Positions 34,401 to 43,744 are shown, counted from the first letter of the stretch. The stretch: DNA of 64,000 nt from an uncultured Bacteroidota bacterium (GCA_913057235.1 CAJXNI010000008.1:1-64000), one strand, 5' to 3'. Numbers and translations: made by a program. Notes: generated from the sequence alone by a model not told the origin.

Positions 34401-34850
34401 GTATGGATCCTCCATGTCCACCCAGTAGCCCATCTTCTCGGTGAGATCGTTCCACACATCTGTGTAGCGCATCACCGCTTTTTTGCAGGCTTCATTGTAC
34501 TCCTCCACAGAGATCTTCTCACCGATGTCCTCCTTGGTAATGCCCAACTCCTTTTCCACGCCCAGTTCTACTGGGAGGCCGTGGGTATCCCAGCCGGCTT
34601 TACGTTTTACCTGGTAGCCTTCCAGCGTTTTGAAGCGGCAGAAAATATCCTTAATGGCGCGCGCCATTACGTGGTGAATGCCCGGCAGGCCGTTGGCCGA
34701 GGGAGGCCCTTCGTAAAAGGTGAATGAGGGCTTTCCTTCGCGGGAGGAAATACTTTTCTCGAAGGTTTTATTTTCTTTCCAGAATTGCAGAATCTGCTTG
34801 TTGATCTCCGACAGATTCAAGTGCTTGTATTCGGGATACTTACGCGCCAT
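31443..34850 (-). CDS. ileS: Isoleucyl-tRNA synthetase
   Basis: This 1135-residue class I synthetase charges tRNA-Ile. It shows the HIGH-region PPSANGLPGIHHVMARAIKD, the editing domain with TTPWTLPSNTAL, WFDSGSMPYAQ and the KMSKR loop GQKMSKRLGNAVDP. The length corresponds to the long eukaryotic-like form found in Bacteroidota, which lacks the C-terminal zinc finger of E. coli IleS. The local GC content and codon choice look somewhat different from neighbouring genes. A good promoter element (TAACTTTG) lies 24 nt before the ATG. Confidence 0.97.
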   Translation of the reverse strand: MARKYPEYKHLNLSEINKQILQFWKENKTFEKSISSREGKPSFTFYEGPPSANGLPGIHHVMARAIKDIFCRFKTLEGYQVKRKAGWDTHGLPVELGVEKELGITKEDIGEKISVEEYNEACKKAVMRYTDVWNDLTEKMGYWVDMEDPYITYKPKYMETVWWLLKQLWDKDLMYKGYTIQPYSPAAGTGLSSHELNMPGCYRDVKDTSVVAQFPLERDERFEKTFGDAVKMTDKVYFLAWTTTPWTLPSNTALTVGKSIVYQMIETFNQYTHEPQKVLLAQNLVSKYFKEEQKDQPLEDYDQKGKNIPWRVVWEGRGEDLLELRYEQLLPYAKPYQNPENAFRVIAGDFVTTEDGTGIVHTAPTFGADDALVAKQAMPEIPPMLVLDEGKNLVPLVDLQGRFRPEMGEFAGKYVKNEYYEAGEAPEKSVDVEIAIKLKEENKAFKVEKYEHSYPHCWRTDKPVLYYPLDSWFVNVTSHKQRLVDLNKTINWKPKSTGEGRFGNWLENANDWNLSRSRYWGIPLPIWSTEDGSERRIFGTVEELKQACDEAVEAGLMDSHPFLDFTPGDLSEENYNTLDLHRHIVDKVVLKSSKGEPMRRENDLIDVWFDSGSMPYAQHHYPFENKEKFKDQYPADFIAEGVDQTRGWFYTLHTIAGLVFDSVAYKNVVSNGLVLDKNGQKMSKRLGNAVDPFETIEKYGVDAVRWYMMSNAQPWDNLKFDLEGVAEVQRKFFGTLYNTYSFFSLYANIDEFEWDSANLTKVGDRPELDRWILSRLQVLKQNVRESFSAYEPTRATRAMQNFVDEELSNWYVRLCRRRFWKGEMNEDKQMAYETLYECLFTLSQLISPVSPFFADWLYQNLTEHLPADNKEESVHLTYLSEAKKELIDEHLNERMAMARQLSSMVFALRKKESIKVRQPLQKMMVPALKDDVVELIESVQEIVLSEVNVKELEILRDVSGVLVKRIKPDFKKLGPKYGKLMKQIAGEVGKFGQEDIQKLEDEGRYELSIGDEKVVLTEEDVNITTDDIPGWLVMTEDHLTVALDITLNEDLRYEGMARELVNRIQNLRKDSGLEVTDRIDLKIADNQVLLPAVQANKDYIKEEVLAHEIIWEKDLQQATPVEFDEVVTRIAISKR

Positions 34851-35259
34851 GGAGTGCTTTCATTTTAAGGGCGGCAAAGTTACTAATTTAGGAGGGTTTT
34901 TAGACCGGATGTTGAGCGTCTTGCCGAGGGGTGGAAGATGAGCTAAATCTGAAGTTGGCACTCCAATAAAATCATAATGATTTTGGAATCTAATCCAGAG
35001 AAAGTATAATAATTTTGGATTTAGTGATTTTATAAGATATTCCCCTTTGTCCCTTTTGGGTTTCTATTTTAATAATTCAATTCCTGGAATCCAATATCCT
35101 TAGGGTTTCCAAAGCTCGAGCCTGGCAGATTAGGTGGCCGTAAAAACGGAGCCTTTGGCCACAAATCCCGCTCAAAATTTAGTTGGCGCATGTGCGCAGG
35201 GGTTTACGAAAAGCATCCTAGACATTTTTCCTATTTTCGGGCCAACCCTTCTATAAATT
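34851..35259. other. Intergenic region between divergent ileS and receptor-channel genes
   Basis: No coding frame can be supported. It holds the ileS promoter near 34875-34882 and an AT-rich middle part with a near-palindrome AAAATCATAATGATTTT (34968-34984). I recognise no RNA family or repeat here. Confidence 0.5.
34875..34882 (-). promoter_or_regulatory. -7 element of ileS
   Basis: On the minus strand TAACTTTG, followed by CCGCC, matches TAnnTTTG. It ends 24 nt before the ileS ATG. Confidence 0.55.
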
Positions 35260-36297
35260 ATGCGCAAAATACTTTTTCTTCTACCCCTTCTGGGGATGAC
35301 TTTTCTACTGAAAGCCCAAGACTCTGCCCTAACTATAGGCATACGCGAGAGCTTACCTTTTGTAAAAACGCACCCGGGAGAACAGCCTTCGGGCATCTCG
35401 GTAAACTTTTGGGAACTAGTAGATAACAACGTGCCGGCCCGTGTAATATTTAAAGAATACGAGAGCCTACACGAACTTACTTCGGGTTTAAAAAATGGGG
35501 AGGTAGACCTCAGCATCAATCCCCTAACGGTGACCGATCAGCGTATGCAGTTTTTAGACTTTTCGCAACCGTACTATATTTCAGGCACGGCCATGGTGCG
35601 CAAAAAACAGAACATTTGGTTTCGGTTTTTGGCCAATGTTTTTAGCTGGCGATTTTTTTCAGCCGCGGCTATTCTGCTGGGTATTATTTTCCTTTTTGGC
35701 ATGCTTATTTGGCTTTTTGAACGCACTAAAAATCAGGAGCAGTTTCACCAGGGTGCGCGCGGTTTAGCCGATGGCTTTTGGTGGAGCGCAGTAACCATGA
35801 CTACCGTAGGGTATGGCGACAAGGCCCCGCAAACCCGGGGCGGAAGAATTGTGGGCTTTATTTGGATGTTTGCCGCAATTTTGATGATTTCGGGTTTAAC
35901 GGCCGGTATAGCATCGGCTTTGACCGTAACCACCCTAGAGAATACCATTCAAACGGTTGAGGACTTAAAGCGCTTTAAAACCGGAACGGTGGGTGGCAGC
36001 AGCAGTGATTCCTATCTAAAATTATTCTCGGTGGAGCCCCGTGAATATAAAACGGTTAAAGAAGGACTGCAAGCAGTGGAAGATGGTGAGCTGGACGTTT
36101 TTGTTTACGATCGTCCTATTTTAGAACATTATTTAGCCACCCATAATTTAGGGAAGCTTTTTGTTTTGGAAAAAAACCTCAAGACAGATTACTACAGTTT
36201 TAGCTATCCTAAAGGCAGCCCCCTGCGTGATGCGCTGGATCCACACATTGTAAAGGCGCTAAAATCACAAAGGTGGAATGAGCAATTGAACCAATGA
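35260..36297 (+). CDS. Prokaryotic ionotropic glutamate-receptor-like potassium channel
   Basis: This 345-residue protein has a signal peptide (to about residue 20). The first lobe of a periplasmic ligand-binding domain spans 22-115. A membrane helix lies at about 133-153, a pore loop with the K+ selectivity filter TTVGYGD at 181-187, a second membrane helix at about 195-222, and the second ligand-binding lobe at 225-345. This is the order S1-M1-P-M2-S2 of GluR0-type receptors. The ligand-binding domain is of the amino-acid-binding type. It should be a ligand-gated K+ channel of the inner membrane. The gene stands alone. Confidence 0.9.
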   Translation: MRKILFLLPLLGMTFLLKAQDSALTIGIRESLPFVKTHPGEQPSGISVNFWELVDNNVPARVIFKEYESLHELTSGLKNGEVDLSINPLTVTDQRMQFLDFSQPYYISGTAMVRKKQNIWFRFLANVFSWRFFSAAAILLGIIFLFGMLIWLFERTKNQEQFHQGARGLADGFWWSAVTMTTVGYGDKAPQTRGGRIVGFIWMFAAILMISGLTAGIASALTVTTLENTIQTVEDLKRFKTGTVGGSSSDSYLKLFSVEPREYKTVKEGLQAVEDGELDVFVYDRPILEHYLATHNLGKLFVLEKNLKTDYYSFSYPKGSPLRDALDPHIVKALKSQRWNEQLNQ

Positions 36298-36434
36298 AAA
36301 GGCTTTTGTTCGTTATCAATTGATTAGAGACTGAGTATTTCTGCACAAGCTACTTTTAGTAATTTTGATCCAATCAAGATTAAGCATTACGGTTTTTCTT
36401 CTTTTTCTTGTGCATGCTAATTTTTAGAACATCC

Positions 36435-37322
36435 ATGAAAAAATTTATTATTTCCAGTCTCGCGCTCAGTTTTTTAATATCCTGCAATTCATCGGCCCCC
36501 GAGCCCCAGGAAAATGGTGAAGCTACCAATACCACCGCTCCTAAGGCTGAGCCTTTAAAAGGAACCTTAGAGGAACTTTGGGAAACGGATACGCTGCTAA
36601 ACACCAATGAGTCTGTTCTGTACAATCCAGAAGATGGTTTGCTGTACGTGAGTTGCATAGCCGGGCAGCCCACTAATGAAGATGGGGGGGGATTTATAGC
36701 CAAGGTTAAAGCTAACGGCCAAATAGCGGAACAAAAATGGGCTGAGGGCCTGAGCGCACCCAAGGGCATGGCCATTTTGAATGGCAAACTCTACGTAACC
36801 GATATTAACCGATTAGTGGCCATTTCTTTAGAAGACCCTAGCCAGCGTGAGGCTTACCCCGTTGAGGGAGCCATTTTTTTAAACGATGTTACCGTGCTGA
36901 ATGACAGGGTTTTTTTTAGCGACATGCAAACCGGTAAAATTCACCAACTGGAGAATAATACCGTCTCTACCCTTATTGAGAATCGTGATGGTATTAACGG
37001 GCTCACTGTGGTAAACGGCAAGTTGTACGGACTGGATGGTATGGGTTTTCATGCGTTTCCGCTGGATGGCTCTAACCCCCAAACTATTAACCGTTCATTT
37101 ACGGGCGGAGATGGCCTGGAGCACGTAGAAGACAGCACCTTTATTGCCAGCCGCTGGCAAGGCGAAATATGGCTTTTAAGAGGTTCTGAATCTTACAAAA
37201 TGCTAGACAGTAAGGCAGATGAAGTGCAAACGGCAGACCTTGGTTATTTTCCTAAAAAGCGTTTGGTGTTGGTACCGCGCTTTTTCAGCAATAAGGTAAC
37301 GGCCATGCGCCTAAACTACTAG
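36435..37322 (+). CDS. SMP-30/gluconolactonase-like beta-propeller lipoprotein
   Basis: From ATG 36435 the protein has a lipoprotein signal peptide (LALSFLISC) and about 295 residues. The body consists of repeated blades with patterns such as VLYNPEDGLLYVSC, GMAILNGKLYVTD, DVTVLNDRVFFSD and GLTVVNGKLYGLD, as in SMP-30/NHL-type propellers. Metal ligands of active lactonases cannot be confirmed. The stop codon overlaps the stop of the convergent subtilase gene (CTAG). Confidence 0.8.
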   Translation: MKKFIISSLALSFLISCNSSAPEPQENGEATNTTAPKAEPLKGTLEELWETDTLLNTNESVLYNPEDGLLYVSCIAGQPTNEDGGGFIAKVKANGQIAEQKWAEGLSAPKGMAILNGKLYVTDINRLVAISLEDPSQREAYPVEGAIFLNDVTVLNDRVFFSDMQTGKIHQLENNTVSTLIENRDGINGLTVVNGKLYGLDGMGFHAFPLDGSNPQTINRSFTGGDGLEHVEDSTFIASRWQGEIWLLRGSESYKMLDSKADEVQTADLGYFPKKRLVLVPRFFSNKVTAMRLNY

Positions 37323-40300
37323 TACCAAAAGAGTTTGATCCTTTGCTGGTTTTGGCTTTGAGCCGAAACTTCCACCACATAAATACCCCGGGGCAAGGCA
37401 CCGGCAAAATGTCTTTGTTCCTTATCTTTTTGCCTAAACTGAGCCAGAAGCTGACCGTTTAGGTTATAGACCCCTATTTGGAGGTTTTGCTTGTACGGAT
37501 TGGTGACCACCAAAAATTGGTCGCTTCGCCTCACTTGTATGGGCTGGTTTTTTTGAAGCTTTTGGTCTCCCAAACCCGTGGCTTTTTTAAAGTGCAGGAA
37601 AAAACGGTTTTTGAGCGAATCGGGTTGGGCTATGGAAAACTGATACCGGGGGTGTAAATCAAGAATTTGCAAAGTGTCAACTTGGCGATCTTCCAGCCAA
37701 ACTTGGTAGGAGGGGTCCCATTGATTCAGAGAATCTAAAGTAATAACGTAGGGCCCAGGTAGGCCGGCATAAGCTTCTAAGGCCACGGTAAAATCACTAA
37801 GCCTTAACCGAGGGAAACCTTGTATGCCAAAGGCCTGACTATTCAGAAGGGAGTAAAAAGAGAGGTTGGGATTTCCGCTAAATTTTAAGGCATCATAGAG
37901 TCTGTCGCGGCCGAAGGTGGCATCGGGTAAGAACCCAATCAAAAGTTGATTGCTAAGGGTGCTGTCTTTGCGCAAACTTAGCCAAAGCTGTTGTTTTTGA
38001 GCGTTCTTAAAAAATTGTGCATTGCTGGTTGCCGCTCGCATCGCATTGGAGAATTCAACCTCGGTTAAGGCCGATTGAGCCTGCACAAAAAAGCCCTGAC
38101 TGCTTTGCACGTAGTCGTCAGGCGCCTCATTGTTATTGCCACTTATCGCTCCGGTGTAATTCCAAATGGCGTAGTCTTGATTGGTGTTATTCCCGTTACC
38201 GTTAAATGCGCTCACGGGAGTGGAATGGTTCCAAAAATAGAGGGCCCCAAAAAGATTGGGATTGGCGTCTATAAAGGCGGTGCTGCTAATGGGTGAAGGA
38301 TAGGGATTACCCACCAGCATGAAATCATTGGCGGCAGCACTTTCGGAGTAGGTAACCGCTCCGTTGTTAACCTGGCCCGAAAAAGTACGGTTTTCGTTAA
38401 AATTTTGGGCGCTGCTATTTACAGTGGGCGTGGTGGCGTAACCACGGCCAGGCGTCATTATTTGGTTACCGGCTTTTAATTGCCAGCTAGGTGATGCTGA
38501 GGGAGTGTATTGATAAAAGTCATTAGGATTAGCGCCTGCAAAAACGTGGCCCATGGTTGCCGTATCAACCGTTGCCGACCAATACTGAAAGCGCGAGTGA
38601 TCCACTAAATTGCCAGTGTTGCGGGTTACGTGGTAAACTCCATTACCATGGTTTAAATCCTCAGGATGGGTTTGAACTAATGCGCCTGCATTGGCGATAT
38701 TAAACACACCATTGTTTTTTATTGCACCAGCAACTTCCAGAATTCGACTGCTGCCAATGTCAATTTGCGCGTTACTTTCTATTTCCAGTAGGCCATTGGG
38801 GTTGGCCAATTCCCAATCGGCTGATAACTGGCCTTGGTGGCCATTTTGCACCACAAAGTGGTCTCCACTTTCAAAAGTAGCGGGGGCAAAACCTGAGCCA
38901 TTGCGCTCACTATTCCAGTTAGCCAGATCATTTAGATTACAACCCGTAGAGCAAGCCGCCACGCTGTAGTAACTGCCTTGTGCGCCCGTAATTATTAAAC
39001 TGTACACCTGGTCAGAAGCCAGGGAGCCTTCATGATTTAAAATGAGCGTGTAGGTCTGCCCGGCCACCGGGTTGGCCAGGTAAATTTGCTCCACATTATC
39101 GCGGTCATTGTCACCTGTGGTGGCTGCAGCCGATGGGTTGCTGGGGTCTAAAACGTAAGGTAAAGTGGTGATGGTGCCATCATTTAGCGTGATGTCCAGG
39201 TCATTCACCAAACGAGGCGTAGTGGAATTAAGGGCGTTCTGCGAGGGTCCGGGCTCATCGGTGTAAGCCAGGGTAATACGCAAAGGCCGGTTGCCCGCGG
39301 CTTTAAAACTAAAGCTTTGCTGGTTGCCATTGGCTAGGGTGTCTTCCAGAATAGTTTGCGGGTTGAGGGTGTCTTGCGAAATCACCTCAGCGGCATCGGC
39401 TGCGCTTAGTAAACCCCAACCAAACCGGTAATCGGGGCCGGTTGCCGTTCCGCACTCCCGGGCGGTGTGAATGGCCAAAGCCTTTAAGGTAGAAGCCCGC
39501 ATAGGAACATTGCTATGGGTTTCCAGGTAATGCTCTTGCAACAGAGCTAGGCTACCGGTGACGTTGGGCGCGCTCATGGAGGTGCCGCTAGAGAAGTAAT
39601 AATCGTTATCGCTAAGAGCACCACTGGATTCCAGTGAAATACCATTTCCAACTAGGTCCGGCTTAATACGGCCATCATCGGTAGGGCCAAAATTGGAGAA
39701 GGAGGCCAGGCTCACACTACCAGGCCCCGTATAATTTAGTACATCATTCACAGCCCCGATTGTCAAAATATTTTTGGCATTCCCCTTCCAGCCTATTCCG
39801 TCAAAGTCATCGTTACCGCCATCCTTTTCAGGGCTGCGCTTAGGGTCTGAAGAGTCATAAATAAAAGGGGTGTTGTCTCCTGCATAGTAATACGTGTTCC
39901 CGTCTGAACCAGGGAAACCGGGAGGAAAGTCATTGCGGTCATTTCCAGCCGACTTTATGATAAGATAAAAGGGAGCATTTTTAGCTATTTCATCCTGTCT
40001 ACGCGCCTCCCAATAAGTATACGCGCCAAAGCCTACATCTTCTTTAAAACTATATGAAGTATCGCCCCACCATTCATTTCCGTTCCATCCTGTGAGAAAG
40101 CCATAGGAGTGATTAGATAGAAGCAGGCCACTGGCGGCTGCATCAATCATTTCACTCTCATCATAGTTCCAGTCATAAGCGTCAAGAACTGCCCCTGGGG
40201 CCATGCCTTTAGCACTGGTATTTCCAGTGCCATCACCAATAAGAGTACCGGCCACATGGGTGGCATGGTTTGATAAAACTGAGGGTGTGTCTCTTTGGGT

Positions 40301-40729
40301 CACCCTACCTAGTAGCTGCTCATGGGTAGCCCTGACTGCTCCCCCATCCCACTCTCCAATAGTAATGCCACTTCCGTCTAGTTTTAAACCGGCTGCACCC
40401 CCGCTGTAAAGCTGGTTGGTTTGGGTGCTTATAGCCGCATCACTGTTATAAGTAATTAAATACATGGGGTGCCCCTGCCGGATCTTCACCAATTGAACTC
40501 TACGGCCGTCTTGGGTGGTAAAGCGTATAGGCTGATTGTTTTCCTCTGCCCATTGTTGCACCTCTATAAAATCCAGGCTGTCCTGAATTTTTTGCGCTTC
40601 GGCCATTTGCCGCAAGGCTTCTAGATTGCTGTGCTCTTGAATATACCTTACCGCATCAGCATTTTGGCCGGCCAATGACTGACTGATTACCAAAAAAACG
40701 GATAAATATAAAAGTCCTCTAGCGCTCAT
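37319..40729 (-). CDS. Secreted subtilisin-like S8 protease with T9SS type A sorting domain
   Basis: This 1136-residue protein has a signal peptide (cleavage near residue 21) and a prodomain-like region to about 105. The S8 catalytic domain has Asp128 (GEWDGG), His155 (NHATHVAGT), the oxyanion Asn (KSAGNDRN) and Ser in SSGTSMSAPNVTG. A P-domain-like beta region follows, then a long beta-rich region. The last 75 or so residues match a T9SS type A C-terminal domain (NLNGQLLAQF ... LPRGIYVVEV). It should be exported across the outer membrane. Its ATG overlaps the stop of a 52-codon ORF upstream (ATGA). Confidence 0.93.
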   Translation of the reverse strand: MSARGLLYLSVFLVISQSLAGQNADAVRYIQEHSNLEALRQMAEAQKIQDSLDFIEVQQWAEENNQPIRFTTQDGRRVQLVKIRQGHPMYLITYNSDAAISTQTNQLYSGGAAGLKLDGSGITIGEWDGGAVRATHEQLLGRVTQRDTPSVLSNHATHVAGTLIGDGTGNTSAKGMAPGAVLDAYDWNYDESEMIDAAASGLLLSNHSYGFLTGWNGNEWWGDTSYSFKEDVGFGAYTYWEARRQDEIAKNAPFYLIIKSAGNDRNDFPPGFPGSDGNTYYYAGDNTPFIYDSSDPKRSPEKDGGNDDFDGIGWKGNAKNILTIGAVNDVLNYTGPGSVSLASFSNFGPTDDGRIKPDLVGNGISLESSGALSDNDYYFSSGTSMSAPNVTGSLALLQEHYLETHSNVPMRASTLKALAIHTARECGTATGPDYRFGWGLLSAADAAEVISQDTLNPQTILEDTLANGNQQSFSFKAAGNRPLRITLAYTDEPGPSQNALNSTTPRLVNDLDITLNDGTITTLPYVLDPSNPSAAATTGDNDRDNVEQIYLANPVAGQTYTLILNHEGSLASDQVYSLIITGAQGSYYSVAACSTGCNLNDLANWNSERNGSGFAPATFESGDHFVVQNGHQGQLSADWELANPNGLLEIESNAQIDIGSSRILEVAGAIKNNGVFNIANAGALVQTHPEDLNHGNGVYHVTRNTGNLVDHSRFQYWSATVDTATMGHVFAGANPNDFYQYTPSASPSWQLKAGNQIMTPGRGYATTPTVNSSAQNFNENRTFSGQVNNGAVTYSESAAANDFMLVGNPYPSPISSTAFIDANPNLFGALYFWNHSTPVSAFNGNGNNTNQDYAIWNYTGAISGNNNEAPDDYVQSSQGFFVQAQSALTEVEFSNAMRAATSNAQFFKNAQKQQLWLSLRKDSTLSNQLLIGFLPDATFGRDRLYDALKFSGNPNLSFYSLLNSQAFGIQGFPRLRLSDFTVALEAYAGLPGPYVITLDSLNQWDPSYQVWLEDRQVDTLQILDLHPRYQFSIAQPDSLKNRFFLHFKKATGLGDQKLQKNQPIQVRRSDQFLVVTNPYKQNLQIGVYNLNGQLLAQFRQKDKEQRHFAGALPRGIYVVEVSAQSQNQQRIKLFWY

Positions 40730-40884
40730 TTAAACTGCAAAATTGATTTGTACTCCATCTCCCGGGCTAAAGGTACAAAAGACCGCGGGTTATCGAATTT
40801 AAAACCTATGTAAATCAGAATGTTGAGTAAGAGAAGAAAGCTAGCCCAAAAGCCTGCCGCCTGGCCGGATCTAACGAAACCCAT
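40726..40884 (-). CDS. Possible 52-residue membrane peptide coupled to the subtilase gene
   Basis: The frame from ATG 40884 to TGA 40726 encodes 52 residues with one hydrophobic helix (FWASFLLLLNILIYIGF, about 12-28) after a short Arg/Gln start. Its TGA overlaps the ATG of the protease gene as ATGA, the usual sign of translational coupling. A promoter-like TAGGTTTT (40911-40904, minus strand) lies 19 nt upstream. I know no family for it. It could be a real small protein or a leader that sets the translation of the protease. Confidence 0.4.
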   Translation of the reverse strand: MGFVRSGQAAGFWASFLLLLNILIYIGFKFDNPRSFVPLAREMEYKSILQFK

Positions 40885-40922
40885 GGTAGTTGAATCTCGT
40901 CTAAAAACCTATGGGTGAAAGC

Positions 40923-41159
40923 CTATATTTTAGATTTAGGGTCTCCGCCCGATGGTTTTTGCGCAGAAGGAACATCGCACTGTCCTGAACCTCCGCACCC
41001 CACATTCCAAAGCGCTTGGTAGGCCAGCCAAACACCAATTATCAAAAAAAGGTAGGTGCCACTTTTAAAGGCGTCATAAAAAAGAAAAAGCGCCAGGCTT
41101 AAACGCAGCGTGCGCGTTAAAGTCCAGGGCGCTTTCAAGTTTTGTACAAAATTTTGCAT
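40923..41159 (-). CDS. DUF2892-type small membrane protein
   Basis: This 78-residue protein has two membrane helices (about 16-29 and 31-49) and an NVGCGGSGQCDVP tail, like the YgaP-type DUF2892 domain that is often joined to rhodaneses. Here it is a separate gene whose ATG overlaps the rhodanese stop as TAATG. In YgaP the two parts are fused, so these products may interact at the membrane in sulfur transfer. Confidence 0.75.
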   Translation of the reverse strand: MQNFVQNLKAPWTLTRTLRLSLALFLFYDAFKSGTYLFLIIGVWLAYQALWNVGCGGSGQCDVPSAQKPSGGDPKSKI

Positions 41160-41494
41160 TAGGGCTTCACCAAGGCATTCACAGCGGTCCAACCACCTCC
41201 GTTTTCACATTCAATGCCGTGCTGGCGTAAATAAGCCGTAGCCTGACCCGAACGACCACCGCTGGCGCAGCATAGCACTACTGGCTTGTCCATTTCCTGA
41301 ATTTCGTCTACATGGTTGCTAATTAGATTCAAAGGAATGTTTTTAGAACCGGCCACGTGGCCACCGGCAAACTCGGCGGGCGTGCGCACGTCAATTATGG
41401 CCGCTCCTTCTTGAATCATTTTTTGCACTTGCTGACTGCTATTTCCCCCTCCAGGGTTACCAAATAATCTCATGTTTAAAATATTTTTTGGCAA
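41159..41494 (-). CDS. Rhodanese-like sulfurtransferase
   Basis: This 111-residue single rhodanese domain shows AAIIDVRTPAEFAGGHVAGSKNIPLN and the active-site loop VLCCASGGRSGQA, in which the second Cys is the persulfide carrier. There is no signal peptide. It is followed by an overlapping DUF2892 gene, which suggests a membrane-bound pair. Confidence 0.9.
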   Translation of the reverse strand: MPKNILNMRLFGNPGGGNSSQQVQKMIQEGAAIIDVRTPAEFAGGHVAGSKNIPLNLISNHVDEIQEMDKPVVLCCASGGRSGQATAYLRQHGIECENGGGWTAVNALVKP

Positions 41495-41569
41495 ACCTAG
41501 CGCGCCCGGCTTTTTATGGCAGTAACTTTAGTTACCCACCTAAGCTTAGGCTCTAGCCCTTCCAGGGCT

Positions 41570-41986
41570 TTAAACCAAGTCTGCCACACACTTCAATTCA
41601 ATGGCAATGGGGGTGGGTAAAGAATCTATGGCAATGGTAGTGCGGCAGGGCTTGGGGTCTACGTCTTTAAAATAGTCTGCATACAGGCGGTTAAAAGTTT
41701 GAAAATCTCTTTTCATGTCTACCAGAAAAACCTGGATGTCTACCAGTTTATCCCAGCGGCTGCCGTGTTCTTCTAGAATGGCCTTAACGTTGGCAAATAC
41801 CGAGTGTACTTGATCTTCAAAACTAAAAGCCTTGAAATTGCCGTTGTGATCCAACTCCAATCCGGGTACACCCGAATCATTGGCATCACTGCCGGCTATA
41901 CGCGGACCCACTCCGCTTAAAAATAGAAGACCGCCTGCCTGACGGGCCAAGGGATACGAACCTACGGGTTTGGGAGCTTTACTCAT
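41570..41986 (-). CDS. RidA (YjgF/UK114) family protein
   Basis: This 138-residue protein has the RidA fold with the conserved Arg in PKPCRTTIAIDSLPTPIAIELK and the VQVFLVDM-type strand. It starts 2 bp after the lysS stop. Compared with classical RidA it carries an insertion with NDSGVPGLELDHNGNFKAFSFEDQ, similar to the 2-aminomuconate-deaminase branch of the family. Imine or enamine hydrolysis is likely; a role in tryptophan breakdown is a guess without neighbours to support it. Confidence 0.85.
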   Translation of the reverse strand: MSKAPKPVGSYPLARQAGGLLFLSGVGPRIAGSDANDSGVPGLELDHNGNFKAFSFEDQVHSVFANVKAILEEHGSRWDKLVDIQVFLVDMKRDFQTFNRLYADYFKDVDPKPCRTTIAIDSLPTPIAIELKCVADLV

Positions 41987-41988
41987 AA

Positions 41989-43725
41989 TTAGTTATTTTC
42001 AGAATTCCAGGTTTGCACTTCTTCCAGTTGTAAGGCCGGTAGGTCTAGTTTGTTCTTTTTTCGGTAACCATTCATTTTCTGATGAACCTGAGTAGCTTTC
42101 TGTTTTTTGAACTCCTCAACCGTACCGTACGCGGCCAGCACGTGCTCACTCCAGTTAGCGGGTACGCCTTGCTTTTCAAAATCGGCTTTACTGGGTAGTT
42201 GCGGCTTTTTTTCCGGACGCATTTGCGGGAAAAAGAGCACTTCTTGAATAGAGGCATTATTGGTTAAAAGCATGGCCAGGCGGTCAATGCCGATGCCCAT
42301 ACCCGAGGTGGGCGGCATGCCGTATTCCAAAGCACGCAAAAAGTCTTGGTCTATAAACATGGCCTCGTCATCGCCTTTTTCAGAAAGCTTGAGCTGCTCC
42401 TCAAAGCGGGCCCGCTGATCAATAGGGTCATTCAACTCGCTGTAGGCATTGGCCAGTTCCTTTCCGTTAATCATTAACTCAAAGCGCTCGGTATAATCGG
42501 GGTTTTCCCGATGGCGCTTGCACAAGGGCGACATTTCAACTGGATAATCGGTAATGAAAGTTGGCTGCACGTAGTTGGGTTCGCACTTCTCGCCAAAAAT
42601 TTCATCAATGAGTTTGCCCTTGCCCATAGTGTCATCGGTTTCAATGCCCAGCTCCTGGCAAGCGGCCTTTAATTCTGCTTCACTTTTAGCGTCAATATCA
42701 AAACCGGTGTGCTCTAAAATGGCATCACGCATGCTAATGCGCTTAAAAGGCTGCCCAAAATCAATTTCTTTATCGCCAAAAGGCACTTTGGTAGCGCCAT
42801 TGTTTACCGCCTTTACCACGTGTACCAACATTTTTTCAGTGAAGTCCATCATCCAGAAGTAGTCTTTGTAGGCCACGTAAATTTCCATTACGGTAAACTC
42901 TGGGTTATGGGTGCGGTCCATACCCTCATTGCGGAAATCCTTTGAAAATTCATACACGCCCTCATAGCCGCCTACAATCAAACGTTTTAGGTAAAGCTCA
43001 TTAGCAATGCGCAAGTAAAGCGGCATGTTTAGGGCATTGTGGTGTGTTATAAAAGGCCGTGCCGCTGCCCCGCCTGGTATGGGCTGCAAAATGGGGGTTT
43101 CTACTTCTAAATAGCCATACTGATTGAAGAACTCACGCATGGCATTTAAAATGCGGGTACGCTTGGCAAAGGTTTCACGTACCCCTTCATTTACCACCAA
43201 ATCAACATAGCGCATACGGTAGCGTTGCTCCGGATCGGTAAAAGCGTCATACACGTTGCCCTCTTCATCTTTTTTAACCACGGGCAAGGGTTTTAAAGAC
43301 TTACTTAAAACCGTAAGCTCTTGCACCTGCAGGGTAATTTCGCCCATGCGGGTGCGGAAAATGAACCCTTTCACTCCAATGAAGTCACCAATGTCTAGGT
43401 GCTTCTTAAACACGTCATTGTAAAGGGCTTTGTCGTCTCCAGGGCAAATTTCATCACGGTTTAGGTACAACTGAATACGGCCAGTGGAGTCCATCAGGTC
43501 CGCAAAAGAGGCTTTACCCATAATGCGTTTGGTCATGATACGGCCGGCCAAGCTTACCGCCTTAAATTCTTGATTCGCTTCATCATCGGCAAAAGCCTCT
43601 AGCAAAGGGGCCGCATGATGGGTAGTTTCAAATTCTGCTGCAGGATAAGGATCAATACCCAAATCTCTCAGGGCTTTTAAAGATTCTCTGCGCTGTAATT
43701 CCTGCTCCGACAAATGCTCACTCAT
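41989..43725 (-). CDS. lysS: Lysyl-tRNA synthetase, class II
   Basis: This 578-residue protein has an N-terminal OB-fold for anticodon binding (about 55-175). The class II catalytic core contains motif 2 ([20 protein letters not shown]) and motif 3 ([12 protein letters not shown]). A C-terminal extension of about 70 residues ([20 protein letters not shown]) is usual in Bacteroidota. A good -7 element (TACCTTTG, 43752-43745) stands 19 nt before its ATG. ridA follows in the same transcript. Confidence 0.97.
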   Translation of the reverse strand: MSEHLSEQELQRRESLKALRDLGIDPYPAAEFETTHHAAPLLEAFADDEANQEFKAVSLAGRIMTKRIMGKASFADLMDSTGRIQLYLNRDEICPGDDKALYNDVFKKHLDIGDFIGVKGFIFRTRMGEITLQVQELTVLSKSLKPLPVVKKDEEGNVYDAFTDPEQRYRMRYVDLVVNEGVRETFAKRTRILNAMREFFNQYGYLEVETPILQPIPGGAAARPFITHHNALNMPLYLRIANELYLKRLIVGGYEGVYEFSKDFRNEGMDRTHNPEFTVMEIYVAYKDYFWMMDFTEKMLVHVVKAVNNGATKVPFGDKEIDFGQPFKRISMRDAILEHTGFDIDAKSEAELKAACQELGIETDDTMGKGKLIDEIFGEKCEPNYVQPTFITDYPVEMSPLCKRHRENPDYTERFELMINGKELANAYSELNDPIDQRARFEEQLKLSEKGDDEAMFIDQDFLRALEYGMPPTSGMGIGIDRLAMLLTNNASIQEVLFFPQMRPEKKPQLPSKADFEKQGVPANWSEHVLAAYGTVEEFKKQKATQVHQKMNGYRKKNKLDLPALQLEEVQTWNSENN

Positions 43726-43744
43726 GACCTTAAAAAATTTCGCG

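Noticed and set aside
34968-34984. Near-palindrome AAAATCATAATGATTTT as an Fnr-type site
   Set aside because: The half-sites point outward (ATCAT-ATGAT) and no -7 element lies at the required spacing.
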